Assembly (NCBI GenBank): GCA_028023455.1
Contig: JAQFVV010006694.1
Location: forward strand, 343,266 to 407,265
Reading direction: 5' to 3'
Source: Epiperipatus broadwayi
Taxonomy: Eukaryota; Onychophora; Udeonychophora; Euonychophora; Peripatidae
DNA: 64,000 nucleotides
Position 1 is the stretch's first letter. Every line of letters starts with the position of its first letter. The translations under genes and the position numbers were made by a program. The notes under the pieces were generated by a model, which searched no databases, was not told the origin of the DNA, and saw only the letters and a program-made list of their open reading frames with translations. Below are positions 33,536 through 45,334 of the stretch, piece after piece.

Positions 33536-34399
33536 TATAGAGAATTATTTTTATAATCAAACATGTTTTGTATTGTTTTATTTAAAAATAAAGAAATCTT
33601 TACTTTCTGTTATTCCTTTAAATATTTGATTTGTTTTAACTGTGATTTAAGAACCTTGACCTCCAAATTCTGATACTTTTTATCAATGCACCAAAAAATA
33701 ACATTCCCTTCAATCATTATCAATAACAATAAATATTTTTATTAAATTATTTTTTTAATTTGTCAATGACCATTCTTACAAAATAATTTTAAAAAATATA
33801 AAATCTTTCGAAACAGTTTTCTCTCTATTCAATCTAATTATTGTCCAAAAATGTCTGTTTATAAAATATTTTTTGTTAGATTCAAAACAATATTTGCTTT
33901 TTTGATTACAAAATATCCAATGTTATTTTTCTTAGTTGCTGCCATATATTTCATAAAATTTACATGGATTTATTTTTTTATTTTCTCTCTCATTTTGATT
34001 TTATTCACTTATTTTTAAATTGTTCCTTTAATTAAGTCAAACTGTTTTTGTGTAGATGATTAGGTTTTTTAATGGACTATTTCAGCAGACTATAACAAAG
34101 AGTTTCATTATGTGGATTTGAATCTAAGCTCAATGAATTTTTTTCAGATACTCATCAGTCTTGCTCTTTTCTTAGGTATCTAGTCCATAGATAGTCTAGA
34201 TACTTATCCAATAGTGATCTTCATCAGACTTTGCCTTTTCTATAAATATTTATTCCATATATACTCTGGATATTTATCCATTATTAGTTAGTGCTAATCA
34301 TAGCAAGAAAGTAAAACAAGGATTGAAAAAATTCTCAAACTCATCCAAAAATTAGCAAATTTTAGAAATGTGACTTTTTATTCACAATTTCACTATGGG
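33536..34399. other. A+T-rich DNA with an about 85-bp tandem duplication
   Basis: Two related units lie at about 34145-34225 and 34228-34305 (TCATCAGTCTTGCTCTTTTC against TCATCAGACTTTGCCTTTTC). On the minus strand each starts CTGATGA, so they could be relics of another hammerhead-type repeat, but no GAAA block follows at the right place. Confidence 0.45.
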
Positions 34400-34501
34400 A
34401 AAGGGATATGAACTCAGACTTTCAAGTTACCTACAGTCATAGACTCTATTCAATATAACTGATACACATGGCCACATATATGTGAAAAAGATAAATGATC
34501 T

Positions 34502-34543
34502 CCATATATATATATTTCATACTAAACCAATACTAATCAGTTG
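34502..34543 (-). ncRNA. Hammerhead motif, family B, copy B6 (core damaged)
   Basis: CTGATTA replaces CTGATGA. Stem II has changed to GTAT/GTAT but remains pairable through wobble. GAAA and a long TA stem III are kept, and stem I is CCA/TGG. Confidence 0.5.
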
Positions 34544-34556
34544 GTTTAGATTATCA

Positions 34557-34587
<31 letters not shown>

Positions 34588-34988
34588 ATGAGTTCTCAGT
34601 TTAAATTAGGAGAAAATTACACATTTTAATGGGGAGGCTTCAATCCTCTCCACTCTCCAACTCTTCAACCATACATATCATTAAAAATCTAATGATGGAA
34701 TGATCAAAGCCTTGATGATGCCAATAATATAGTCAAACCCATGTTGAGTTTAAGTCAATATGTTCCCTTATATGTATGATCTTAATATGTCCATTTAAAT
34801 AGATGGAAGAAGGATTGGCAGAATACAGGGCTTTGAGCATTCCATCATCACATTTTTAGTGATATGGATGGTTGAAGAGTTGGAGAGAGGAGAAGATTGA
34901 AACCTATCGATTAAAGTTTGATGACTTTCTATTTTAATACAAACCAAGCACTGATTATATATATGTGCATGAGAGATGATGATCTGGA

Positions 34989-35032
34989 TCAAATGATGAG
35001 TACTGTTTCAGCATGAAATATATATATATTGG
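34989..35032 (+). ncRNA. Hammerhead motif, family B, copy B7 (C3 mutated)
   Basis: ATGATGA in place of CTGATGA. GAAA, a TA-rich stem III and the TTGG stem I side are intact, and TCAA gives one wobble pair. Stem II GTAC/GCAT has lost a pair. Confidence 0.5.
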
Positions 35033-35105
35033 AGATCAGTTGTATAAGATGGAGTGGATGACTAAAGAGAGCTTGAAAGCCTGGCTTCAAATCCCATCTA
35101 ATTAT

Positions 35106-35779
35106 ATCTATCTTAAAATATAAATACTATACAGTATATGTATTTGAGTATATATAGGCATAGTAGTAGTTACAATATTAAAAAATGTCATTAAAATTTG
35201 ATCTGAAAATATAGTGTTAAATAATTACTGTATTTTATTCATCATCAGCAGATAAAAGTAATTACTTTTAGCAATCTCATCTTTTAATGCTGCACTTTTC
35301 GGAGGTTTATTAGACAGCTATATTTGTTTACAAGAATATGTGGATTGTATTTACTTTGCTTTGATGCATTGGCTTAAAAAGCTTTATCATTTTTGGCATT
35401 TAATCATTTTTGTAACTGAATGTCTCCCTTTGTTATATATTTATTTGTGCAATATTTATGCTTATATGTATTTAATTTCTTGAAAACTATGAAAAATAAA
35501 ATTTAATTTGTACTTACCCAACTTTTTTTTCATAGTTTTTTTTTTTTGTTTTTACATTGCAGATTAAAGAAACTATATATATATATATTGATTGATTGAA
35601 AACATGTTTTTAAAAATTAATCCTAACAAATTATTTACTTAATATTTTTTTAAATTTACTAAATACATTTTAAACAATTTTTTTCATTGTTTTTTTTTAA
35701 ACTATATTTCTATATAACATATATAATTTCATATTTATATTAAAATGTTTTTTTTTTAAATAGTTTTGTCTTAAGTCAA
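35106..35779. other. A+T-rich DNA, no gene seen
   Basis: Poly-T and TA runs near 35520-35590. No frame of interest. Confidence 0.5.
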
Positions 35780-35860
35780 GCATTGATAGTCTAGAGGTCA
35801 GCGACTGCTGCTTTACAAGCAGGTGTCCCGGTGTAGCGGGTTCGCTTCCCGGCTGATGCT
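35780..35860 (+). repeat. tRNA-like module (Val-like features)
   Basis: An 81-nt cloverleaf-like sequence. The acceptor-like stem GCATTG pairs with TGATGC, the D-arm is GTC/GAC and the box A is AGTCTAGAGG. The anticodon-like stem CTGC/GCAG holds loop TTTACAA (TAC in anticodon position, as in Val tRNAs). The T-arm-like stem around GGGTTCGCTTCCC is strong. The variable region is too long and some stem pairs are missing, and the flanks keep repeat-family ends (ATGCTATGACA). It therefore looks like a tRNA-derived SINE head rather than a working tRNA. Confidence 0.55.
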
Positions 35861-36612
35861 ATGACACTTGAGAAAAAAAAAGTTTTGTTTAAAAACTTTT
35901 TATATTCCTTTTAGAACTTATATTATTTTTTCTTTTTCTTTTTTAATGACTATATGCATATTTTAAAAATTTTTATTTACTTTATACAATCTCTCATACA
36001 TTTTTTAAAAGTTATCAACACAATTATTTATCACTCTATACTTACAAATCCTTACATGATAAATTTAATTCCGTGTTATGTATATATGTGATATACAAAG
36101 AAAAAGTTAGTGAGCTATGAAGATAATTAACTATAATTGCAAGATTATTCAGAATTCCTTTACTAAAAGAATCACTTTATTTCTTTTTAGATTCTTCATA
36201 CTTAATTGGGTACTCTTTAGCCATTTTAATGTAATTTTAAAACTTTATTTGATAAAATAGTAATAATAATCAAATCATGAAAATGGTGAGAAAATATCAA
36301 ACGAGCCCTCAAATAATGATATTTCATTACTGGATAATCTCTAGTCTAATGAATGAGTAAAAAATTATTAATAAGCTCTCAAACAATAGTTCTTTTAATA
36401 TAAGAAGACGGTACATTTCTAAAATTAAAATTACTTATTCCCATAGATCATTAATATTTTCAGATGCAAGTACGATTTTGTCTAATTTTAAAACTTTCAT
36501 ATGGTATATAGAAGCGATTTGTGATCGCTTTTTTTCTGGATACAGATTAAAACACTATTTTGTTATTGAAACATTTTTAAACTTTTGTCAATATTGTTCT
36601 ATCTGATTAAAG
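35861..36612. other. A+T-rich DNA, no gene seen
   Basis: No repeats or frames recognised. Confidence 0.5.
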
Positions 36613-37045
36613 AGTGTATAGAATATGGTTAGAAATTAAATAAATGCACTTTAGAACATTTAGACATGCAGAACATTAAAAATACACAAAGATGTATGAT
36701 TAACCAAAAGTATGGTAATTTGCAAAGTATGCAAATGAGATTAATTTATGGAAATTACTTGATGCCAAATAAAAACTTACAAAATTGGCTGTGTATTGCT
36801 GTTGTTGCAATAAAGTGTAGCAATAAAGTATTATAATACTGATGGGGCATTTGTCAGTGCAGGGATGCAGCAGTATAGCAGTATGCAGTAAAATTAATAA
36901 CTGTGAGCACAGAGATTAGCACAGTAAAGTGTACAAACTTGTACATTAATCAGAGAATGCAAGAATTATCAACTTTATTAGCAATAACATTAGTGTTTAA
37001 CTTGTGTATTAATTTCTAAAACAATATTGATGCCTATACAACTAT
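36613..37045 (+). repeat. 5' LTR-like repeat
   Basis: Aligns with 40006-40385 through TTTAGACATGCAGAACATTA, AACCAAAAGTATGGTAATTT, GTTGTTGCAATAAAGTGT and CAGTAAAGTGTACAAA. Boundaries are approximate. AATAAAG could be the polyadenylation signal. Confidence 0.75.
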
Positions 37046-37455
37046 GTCAATATTGCCTCTGTATAGCACAGAAATGGTGCACTCAAAATTTGAAATCATA
37101 TGGAAAGAACAGAATGGTGCATTCATCATTTGATAACCTGTGCATATAAGCAGAATCATTCAAATAAACAGACAAGAGGGCCTGTAAGTAGTAGTGTACA
37201 TTGAAACTTCATAATAATTCAATGGATTATAGCAGTTTAATGCAGATTTAAGAGAGAAAAACAATGTGGAAATGCAAAATAGTTCTTTAACTCTATTTGA
37301 TATTATTCAAGTTGAAAGATATATGAAGATTAATAATATCACATGATCATCAGTTCTTATGCTAGCACATAACTGTTATTAAAACAGGAAAAACTATCCA
37401 TACATAATGCTACTCAGTGTGCATAAAATCCCTATTTAGTGCCTACTCATCCAAT

Positions 37456-37498
37456 ATCCCCAGACTAGTTTCTGGCTTGTGGCCTTTGTCAGTGAGAA
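37456..37498 (-). ncRNA. Hammerhead-like motif, family C, copy C1
   Basis: On the minus strand, TTCTCA pairs with TGGGG-side bases (stem I, G-U included), the core is CTGACAA (one core base off), stem II is GGC/GCC, GAAA is intact, and stem III ACTAGT and C17 are kept. Confidence 0.5.
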
Positions 37499-37595
37499 GC
37501 TTTGGACCTGAGAACACTGCACTTAGATCTTAGGAGCACAGTACCTAGATCTTAGGATCTCTAAGATCTAGGTACATTGCTCTCAGATCCAAAGC

Positions 37596-37637
37596 TCTTC
37601 ACTGATGAAGGCCACAAGCCAGAAACTAGTCTGGGAA
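37596..37637 (+). ncRNA. Hammerhead motif, family C, copy C2 (core intact)
   Basis: CTGATGA at 37602-37608, stem II GGC/GCC with loop CACAA flanked by an A-A mismatch at its base, GAAA at 37622-37625, and palindrome ACTAGT with U16.1 and C17 at 37631. Stem I is TTCA/TGGG, partly wobble. The C1 arm has a better stem I (TTCTCA against TGGGAA), so the ancestral form probably combined both. Confidence 0.55.
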
Positions 37638-38443
37638 TATTGCATGAGTAGGAACTAGATTGGGATTTTATGCACAAGCCTTCTGGCATCCATTGATTAC
37701 TCTGGTTAGCACTGAGTGACACTAATGTATGTAAAGTTTTGCCTGTTTTAAGATTAACAATATTAATAAATTAAAAATGCAACACTCATGTGGATGATGA
37801 AAGAAGACTTCCTACAAATAGCCAACTGTTCTTGTAATCAAAAAGTATCAGAGCAGATTCCACACAAAATTTAGTACAAAATGTAGACTTAGATTTTATG
37901 TCAACTACAATAAAAAATATTGCATGTCAATATATCAGACACAGACTCCAGTCACCATGGAAGAAGCTAGAATTGTATACATTAGCAAAGGAATGTGTAA
38001 AGTTGAGTTATAAGTCATGCTTCTAGACCAATTGCTTTGGCATATGCATGACAGTAAACTTAGATAAGTACTACTCAATGAGTCAACAGTTACATATAGA
38101 TGCACTTGGAAAAATAATAGCATATGAAATCATCCTTCAAATTGCATCAGAATTTTAAAATAAGGCAGAAGTTTCTAAACCAATTACAATGATAAACAAA
38201 ACATAGGCACAAAAAAACAAATTAGAAAACTTTGAAGGATGGTTACACATGTTTGTGCTGCAGCAGTAAAGAACGCATTAAAAAGATATGTAAATCTATT
38301 CTGAGTTTGAGAAAATAAACAGAAAAAGTCAAGAAAATATAAATTGAGGGAGGAGTTAATAGAAATTTAACTAATATTAAGTAAATAAAAGAAACTGATG
38401 AAACTTGAAATGTATTGAATGTAAAAATCTATAAACAAAGAAT

Positions 38444-38668
38444 ATGAATGGAAATATTATTGTGGTGCAGCTATTTTGCTTCTCTGTCTTTAAAAGAAAA
38501 TGTAAAAATAATATATCAATCAAGAAAACAGATATGGTTGCAACAGTCATGAATGGAAAACAGACTAATATCAAAGGAATTGTAGCAGTACCAGGAGAAA
38601 TCATCAGAAGAATAAAACATATCTCTGTATATTGTAGCAGGAGATTTGAGCCTGATATTAACATGTAA
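38444..38668 (+). pseudogene. Gypsy protease C-terminal remnant
   Basis: The open frame contains SVFKRKC, KTDMVATVMNGKQTNIKGIV and RRFEPDI. These align with the segment after the DTGA catalytic motif of retroviral-type proteases in Ty3/gypsy elements (a K...NG..I.I.G pattern). The DTGA motif itself is not visible. It would process the polyprotein; here it is inactive. Confidence 0.5.
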
Positions 38669-38773
38669 TGGTTTAAACCTCTGGAAATAAAAATTAATAT
38701 TATAAAGATAATCCAGTTAGAATCTGAAATCCAAAATAAATTTCCACAACTATTCAATTCATTTCCAGCAGAG

Positions 38774-39121
38774 ATGAAGACACAACCAACAAACATCAAG
38801 TTAATTAAGAATGCTCAGTCTGTTATTTGCAGATCACACATAGTACCATTTGTTCTGAAACCCAGAGTAGAAGCACTCAGTTACCTAATAATGATAGCTC
38901 TAATTTCATCATTAGAAGGCTTGAATTTGGTGGAATCGATAGTAGTAATTCTCAAACCTGAGAGAATGATGTGTTTATGCATGAATTATCACATAATCAT
39001 CAATAAAAGCATGAATGAAGGAGCTTACCAAGTAACAAGCACCAAACAGCTTCATTTCAAAAGTGAGAATATCTGCAAAAGAGTTGAAATCATGACTTTA
39101 AACTACCATATCTTGGTATAA
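38774..39121 (+). pseudogene. Gypsy reverse transcriptase N-terminal remnant
   Basis: The frame gives NIKLIKNAQSVICRSHIVPFVLKPRVEA, read in parts as NIKL.KNA.PV and VPFVLKPRVEA (the Ty3 segment before RT). Then come LNLVESIVVILKP (equivalent to W.S..V.V.KP) and MCLCMNYHIIINKSM (equivalent to R.C.D...LNK). The catalytic YLDD region is absent, so the sequence was truncated after the fingers. Confidence 0.65.
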
Positions 39122-39329
39122 ATTACATATAGATTATGCACCATTGATTTTTATTCCTAAACATCATTGATTCATGTTTAAAATAGACTGAATATTGAGT
39201 AATGAAAAATACTAATGAGGAAAAGACAATAAAATATTGAATGAACTATTTACTACATAAAGGTATTCAGAATGTATAGTTTCTGATAGTGGCATAGGAT
39301 TCTTATCATAGTGGTTGACTGAATGTTTA

Positions 39330-39637
39330 CTAATAAAACAATTTAACATATATTAACAATTCCATATTACCTGGAATCAAGACTATTAGCTGAAATGGTT
39401 ATACAACTGAACCTTACATTAAATAAAATGCAGTACACACATATTCAAGAAACTTTAACTACCACTATGTTTTACCAGCATTTCATGTCATATAAAGCTA
39501 ATAAAAAGGCACCTGAAGAAATGATGGTACATCAGTTCAGAATCCATGCCTCTATATTGATCCAAAATAAGAAGAATAAAAAGAAGACACATTTAGAAAA
39601 TATTAAAATTAATATAGGACATACAGTTAGAGTATGA
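39330..39637 (+). pseudogene. Gypsy integrase C-terminal remnant
   Basis: LLAEMVIQLNLTLNKM, HFMSYKA, APEEMMVHQFRIHASIL and NIGHTVRV correspond in order to the integrase pattern AER.VQT.K.LL.K, Y..TP, SPAE.L.GR..R and GD.VR. The core catalytic D,D residues lie upstream and are not recognisable. Confidence 0.6.
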
Positions 39638-40005
39638 CAATCAGGATATCTAACCAATTATGAATAATAAAATTAGCAGATAAGAAAGAAATCTGAAGAC
39701 ACATTGATCATGTAAGAAGCTATTTATGTAAACTAATTGATGATATTTTAAAAGATAATGAAGATAATAAAACAGATGCATTATCTGAAACTCAAAAAGG
39801 GTAAATGCCTGAAATTGAATTAAACAAATACATTTTTTGAGATCAAATTCACTGAAAACATCTGTGGATTTAAGCAGTAATCAGCAGATTAAGAAGAAAG
39901 GCAAATCCCTCTACCCAGATCAGCTAGACAGTGTAGAAGACTGAAGAAATTAAAAGTTTATGTTTGCAAGTGAACTTTGCACTATTTTCTATAATAAAGG
40001 GAGAT

Positions 40006-40385
40006 TGTGTTCAGTCAGATTAAAAAATGTAAGTTCCAAATTTAGACACGCACAACATTAAAGATATGCAAAGTGACAGAATTAACCAAAAGTATGCTAA
40101 TTTGCATAAGTATCCAAGTGGGACTGGTTATGCAAATTAAGTGCTCTCAAATAAAAAATTGTGAAACCAACAGTTATTTCTTGTTGTTGCAATAAAGTGT
40201 GACATTTTCCAGTGCAGTTATGCAGTGGGTAATAGTAGTAAGAACTGTGCGTGCAGAGATTAGTGCAGTAAAGTGTACAAATTAGTACATTTATTAAAGA
40301 ATGCAAGATTGTCAACTTTATCTGCAAGAATAGTAGTATTAATAATCATCTAGCCAGTTACTAAAATACAATACAATGACTAATC
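40006..40385 (+). repeat. 3' LTR-like repeat
   Basis: Starts TGTGTTCAG after the purine tract and aligns along its length with 36613-37045. The LTRs are clearly diverged, implying an old insertion. Confidence 0.75.
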
Positions 40386-42170
40386 TATGCATATATTTTA
40401 ATATACAGAGTGAAATTATCATCATCCCCATAAAATAACTAATCAATGATGAGCCATTTGTGCTGATATAGAAACAATGGGTTGAATATTGGGTGATAGA
40501 AAATTTATTATGAGCATGTAAAGAATTAACAAGAAATATATAAGGAGCATGAGCACATGATCAGCAAAAAATAATAAAATAGGTAATTATAAGTAGTTAT
40601 AAGCTATAAACTACAAACTGCCCAGCATTAAGCAAAAGTAATCAAATCATTACCAGCATATACTAGAAAATCAAATCTGCAATCATCAACAGTCATCCAT
40701 GTGACTGGATCTAAAGGAAGTAAATTATAAACAGGCTACTTATCTATCCATTGCCAAACTTAAAACATATTGATGAACATACTTAAATGCTAATCAAACA
40801 TTCATAATAATAATAAAATAATGATGAAATATTGATACATGCTAATCGTCATTAATGTTCAGGCTACATGGTACTTTGGTTACCTGCCAAATATAAGTTA
40901 ATTTTTTAATAAAAAAACAAAATGCAGTGAATGGATTTTAATAGTTATATCCTCGTGCCATCCAGAATAATGATCTGAATGGTCAATCACACACATAAAC
41001 CTTTACATTCATATAACTAATCATTATTATGTCTAGAGATAACTCAAGATTATGATACTGTAGGAATTGTAACTGTGAACAAGAGAAAAATAAATATAAC
41101 AGCTTATTCTACTTTACTCTAAGTAATTTTATTGGGACAATCCAAAAATCTCTAAAACACTAAGCTGCATTGAAATCAAGTCATACACACTGCCCATTTA
41201 TAGAACAGATAACTGAACAAATAAGACATTAACACTAGAACATTTTAAAAACAATTATGTAATAAACTAACTGATTAATAAATAAAAAAAAATTTAAATA
41301 TGACATAATATTTTAATTCAAACTTATTCATTTTATCAAAAAAATATAATTTCATATAGTTTAAGTGATTTACTATTTGATTTTCATTTATTAATTTAAT
41401 TAACTTTTAATTCATTAAGTTATTTCTTGTTAAATGACAAAAACTGAGAAACAACTTTTTCATAATAAGGGATAAAAATCTTTAAATCAACTAAAAAAAC
41501 TTATGTTAAATTTTAGAGAGAAAATCAAGTGAATAAAAAGAAAAACATGTTTCAAAAGAAAATCTTAAATTTAATAAAAATTTCATTCTCTAAAAAGATT
41601 TTTATAATTGAGAAGGGAAACATCAAATGATTTAAAAAGCTCTGTCTCAATTAAAAAAATAATAATAAAATTATTAATTGATATCAATTGCTACTAAATT
41701 TAAAAACTTCTTTACAAAATTAAATGTGATGGTTGTATTTTAGTTTAGATTCCTTTTTGACACTTTTCTATGTGGGTTTTTTTCTTGAAGGCTTCTCAAT
41801 TTCTGGCTAATGTACAGTTATTTGTTTCATCTTGGCAGTAGAATATTATTAGGTTCCACAGTCTAAATTTATATATTTTGCATTCTCATAATTTTCCAGT
41901 ATTTGTATACACATAAAGATAGATGTACTCATGATCTTGGATTGAGACAAGATTTGTGATTTACATTTTTTCCCATTAAATTAGTTTACATGGGGGTAGA
42001 TTATGGTTAGCTCCTATCTAAGGCTTAGCAACTTGGGTATGACTAACTGCTGCTTCTATTTAATAACAGATGTTATGAATGATTGCTTTTTTCAACAGCT
42101 TGACCAAGACACTTCTCTTACGATCCATCTCAACAGCTTAGTTAAAATTGACTGCTCTTGTCAACAGCTT
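40386..42170. other. A+T-rich DNA, no gene seen
   Basis: CAACAGCTT recurs three times at 42095-42175 with loose spacing. Otherwise unremarkable. Confidence 0.5.
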
Positions 42171-42212
42171 GATTATATATATATATATATATATATATTT
42201 ATACCCAAAAAT

Positions 42213-42248
<36 letters not shown>
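42171..42248. repeat. TA microsatellites
   Basis: Two TA runs separated by TTTATACCCAAAAATTAC. The complement GTAATTTTTGGGTT follows at 42250, so the locus can also form a hairpin. Confidence 0.95.
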
Positions 42249-42251
<3 letters not shown>

Positions 42252-42284
42252 AATTTTTGGGTTAAACAATGTATTATTTTTGAA

Positions 42285-42445
42285 TACATTAAATATATAT
42301 ATATATGTATTTGTCTGAAGGTTTGTAGTGATGGTATATTATAAGATGTAATATGTTGGACTATTTCCATCATTTATGAGTGAATATTGAATGTATAGAA
42401 AATTTTAAACTTTATTTAAACTTTTCAAATACAAACAACTTGTTA
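42285..42445 (-). repeat. Family-R tail fragment
   Basis: Aligns in reverse with 30060-30235 (TGAAGGTTTGTAGTGATGGT, GGACTATTTCCATCAT, TTTAAACTTTATTTAAACTT). Confidence 0.65.
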
Positions 42446-42463
42446 ATAATAACACACAAATAG

Positions 42464-42497
42464 ACAATACAGGTTAGTAATTACTAACCTGTATTGT
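42464..42497. repeat. Perfect 34-bp palindrome
   Basis: A 17-bp arm ACAATACAGGTTAGTAA immediately followed by its exact reverse complement, without a spacer. Confidence 0.95.
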
Positions 42498-42774
42498 GTA
42501 ATGTATGTGTGTGTAATGTGTACTAGCAGTACGTACAGCTTTGCTAGCATTATTAGGTTAAAATAATGTAATTTAGTTGATAATTAAATATAATTAAATA
42601 ATATTTGTATAAAATAATAAAGATATTATAGCAGGTAAAAATAACTATTGTAATGCATTTTTATAAATAATGATATAGATCATTTTAAACTGTTGTTGAT
42701 AACTCATGTATTATTATTTCAAGTAAATATTCTTTAAATATATTTTATTTCTCATAGCTTAGCATCATGCCTTA

Positions 42775-43062
<288 letters not shown>

Positions 43063-45334
43063 ACAGTTGATTGTTAAAATATATTTCTAATTTATATATA
43101 TGTATTCTGAGAAAAAAAACTTTTTTAATGTTTTATTACTTAAATTTCATTTTTGATTTTTGATGTATTGCATACCAAAAAAAAAATTTTCTCAGTAACT
43201 CTCTCCATTTCACCTGTGACCCCATTGCCATTATTAAAAAATTTAATAATGAAAATATATTTACATCTTTCAAACTCTAATTGTAACCTTGGATTAGTAG
43301 AAGGTTTGATAATTAAAATATACTTATGTATTCCATTTTAAAATTTTGATATACTGAATACCAAATAAAATTTTTACTTGCTAATTCTCTCCATTTCTTT
43401 AGATGTCCCCTTGCATTCTTTAAAAAGTTTGATAATTAAAACATATTTGCATAATATTTACATAAAATAATTATCAACAACGGTATTGCAAAAATATAAA
43501 TTTCATTAAATACAGTAAATAATAATTTTAAAATAAATTGATAATATTTAAAATGGTTATAAAATTTTAATGTCATCACTATATATGCAAGTAATAAATT
43601 AAATATTTAGTCCAATCAAAGTTTAAATAATTTAGCTAAAGCTTTTTTTGAGGTATTATAGCCATGTAAGAGAAATCTAAAAATTAAATTTGCATTTTTT
43701 GCCCTCTACTGAGAAATGTTGCTAACATTTGTTTTACAGCTTTAAATTTCATGTATATTTATTTTCTAATATTTTAATTTCAAAAAAATTCAACAAATGT
43801 TATGAAATTGAATAATTGGCAATTTCAAAGTAACTGAAACCACATAATGATGACTAGTCATTGTATATTCAGCGATCTTGAACTTTGCAAGATTTCTTTG
43901 AGAAAATATTATGATGCTCAAAAAAAATTTTTTTAGAAAGTTTATGATTATTTTTGTATCATAATTGCATAATAATTATTAAAAATCAATTATAGATATT
44001 ATTACATATTTATTTTTTGCAAAAATGTTTTATTTTTCAATATAAAAGAATGTATTCATCTGAATATCATTACCATAGAGTTCATGGTAAATACAACTGT
44101 CTAGAAAGGATGTCACTCAGCACACTGTTATAATATGAAATGATATAAAAATTATGAAAAAAAATTAAACTTTTAAAGCACAAATTGATAGATTTAGTAC
44201 ATATTATAAATAATTCATTCAGATTTTTAAAACAAACATCAAAGAAAGAATATTTTGTTCATTTTGCAAATTGAATTGGCTCCACCTGAAATTTGATGAT
44301 GTGACAGCATTTTGTTTTGATTAAAATCTATTTTTTAAAATAATTATAAAAATCAAATGTGATTTTTTTTAATTTTATTTAATTTCTAAACAAAAATATC
44401 TATTGAATGAGATCAAATTTATTATATTCTGATAAATAATACTGGTTTAATATTGAAATGAAAGTTGAAAGCTTAAATCTAGTAAAAACAAAGAAATGTG
44501 CCAGAATGCTAGAGGGTTAAATTATATTTATTTAACTAAATTTTACCTAGATTATCAAAAATTAATATATCTTCATTTCTCTAATATGTACTTCAATATA
44601 TAAACAATAATGTGTATCATTATCATATGACAACATTCTTAAAAGAATATGTACAAGTTTATCAAATTTAGTATTGCTCTTACTATACCAGTGACATTTT
44701 AAAATATACTTTTTTACATATTAAATATATTTAAACAGATATTCTAAAAGTTGATCAATTTCATCATAAAAGTTCATTAAATTCAGTAGTATTTTTTTTT
44801 ACCAGTGCCATATTAAATTTTATCTTAACATCTGTTAAATTAATCATATATTTAAACTGAACTCCTAAAAGTTTATCAAATTTATTGTTATAATTAATGT
44901 AAATTTTCATTATTCAAATGAGAAATTAAATATTAGTTCCAAACACACTTTAATTAATTGAAAATATATTTACAAAACCAAATTTTATCTTCTTTAACAA
45001 AATCTATATATTTGCTTACAAAATATGCCAACTGTAAAATCTTTTTATCAGTGCTGCCCTCTTTTTTGTTTTTATGTCATTTGAAATAATTATGTTTAGA
45101 TTTTCCATACATTTTTATACTGCATATTACAATTTTTTTTAAAAACAAAGTAAAAAATTATATTCTAGTAAAATTCTATCCAAAAAAAAAAAAGAAAATT
45201 ATTTTAAATTGCTTGAGATTTGTGCAGTGTTTGTTGAGTTATAAAGTCACAAACCAACAAACAAACTTTAACATTTGTATATATTATATATAAATACAAA
45301 TATATTGTCTATACTGAACTTAATGTAATTAGAA
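43063..45334. other. A+T-rich DNA with diffuse duplications, no gene seen
   Basis: Related blocks recur at 43160-43250 and 43355-43450 (CTCTCCATTTC..., GATAATTAAAA). Others recur at 44650-44760, 44765-44890 and 44990-45060 (CCAGTG, TTTATCAAATTTA). These are old tandem or dispersed duplications. No protein motif. Confidence 0.45.

Larger units (their letters stand above)
34400..35105. repeat. Family-B fold-back pair (copies B6 and B7)
   Basis: B6 (34400-34790, minus) and B7 (34795-35105, plus) are inverted around about 34790. The order in each is body, TA run, hammerhead, then tRNA-like tail. Box-B-like elements are AGTTCATATCC (minus, about 34403-34413) and GGCTTCAAATCC (plus, 35083-35094). 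Confidence 0.75.
37440..37735. repeat. Family-C fold-back repeat nested in the gypsy element
   Basis: The left arm (37450-37560) is the reverse complement of 37561-37650, meeting at TCTAAGATC (AGATCTTAGGATCTCTAAGA). The right half continues into CTGCATCCATTGATTAC-type sequence shared with 16.9 kb. Each arm carries a hammerhead-like motif. Confidence 0.8.
36613..40385 (+). mobile_element. Decayed Ty3/gypsy LTR retrotransposon
   Basis: Two direct LTR-like repeats (36613-37045 and 40006-40385) flank 3 kb of internal sequence carrying, in order, protease, RT N-terminal and integrase C-terminal remnants on the plus strand. That is the Ty3/gypsy gene order. A purine-rich AAAGGGAGA just before 40006 suits a polypurine tract. 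The internal region has lost most of RT, RNase H and integrase and contains a nested family-C repeat. I did not find a convincing primer-binding site or a gag frame. Confidence 0.75.

Noticed and set aside
35780-35860. Functional tRNA-Val gene
   Set aside because: Oversized variable region, mismatched stems and shared repeat flanks make a tRNA-derived repeat more likely.
38395-38425. CTGATGA followed closely by GAAA in the gypsy interior
   Set aside because: Only five bases separate the blocks, no stem II or stem I can form, and no related copies were seen. Chance match.
38377-38799. 140-residue minus-strand frame rich in hydrophobic residues
   Set aside because: It is antisense to the recognisable gypsy protease segment on the plus strand.
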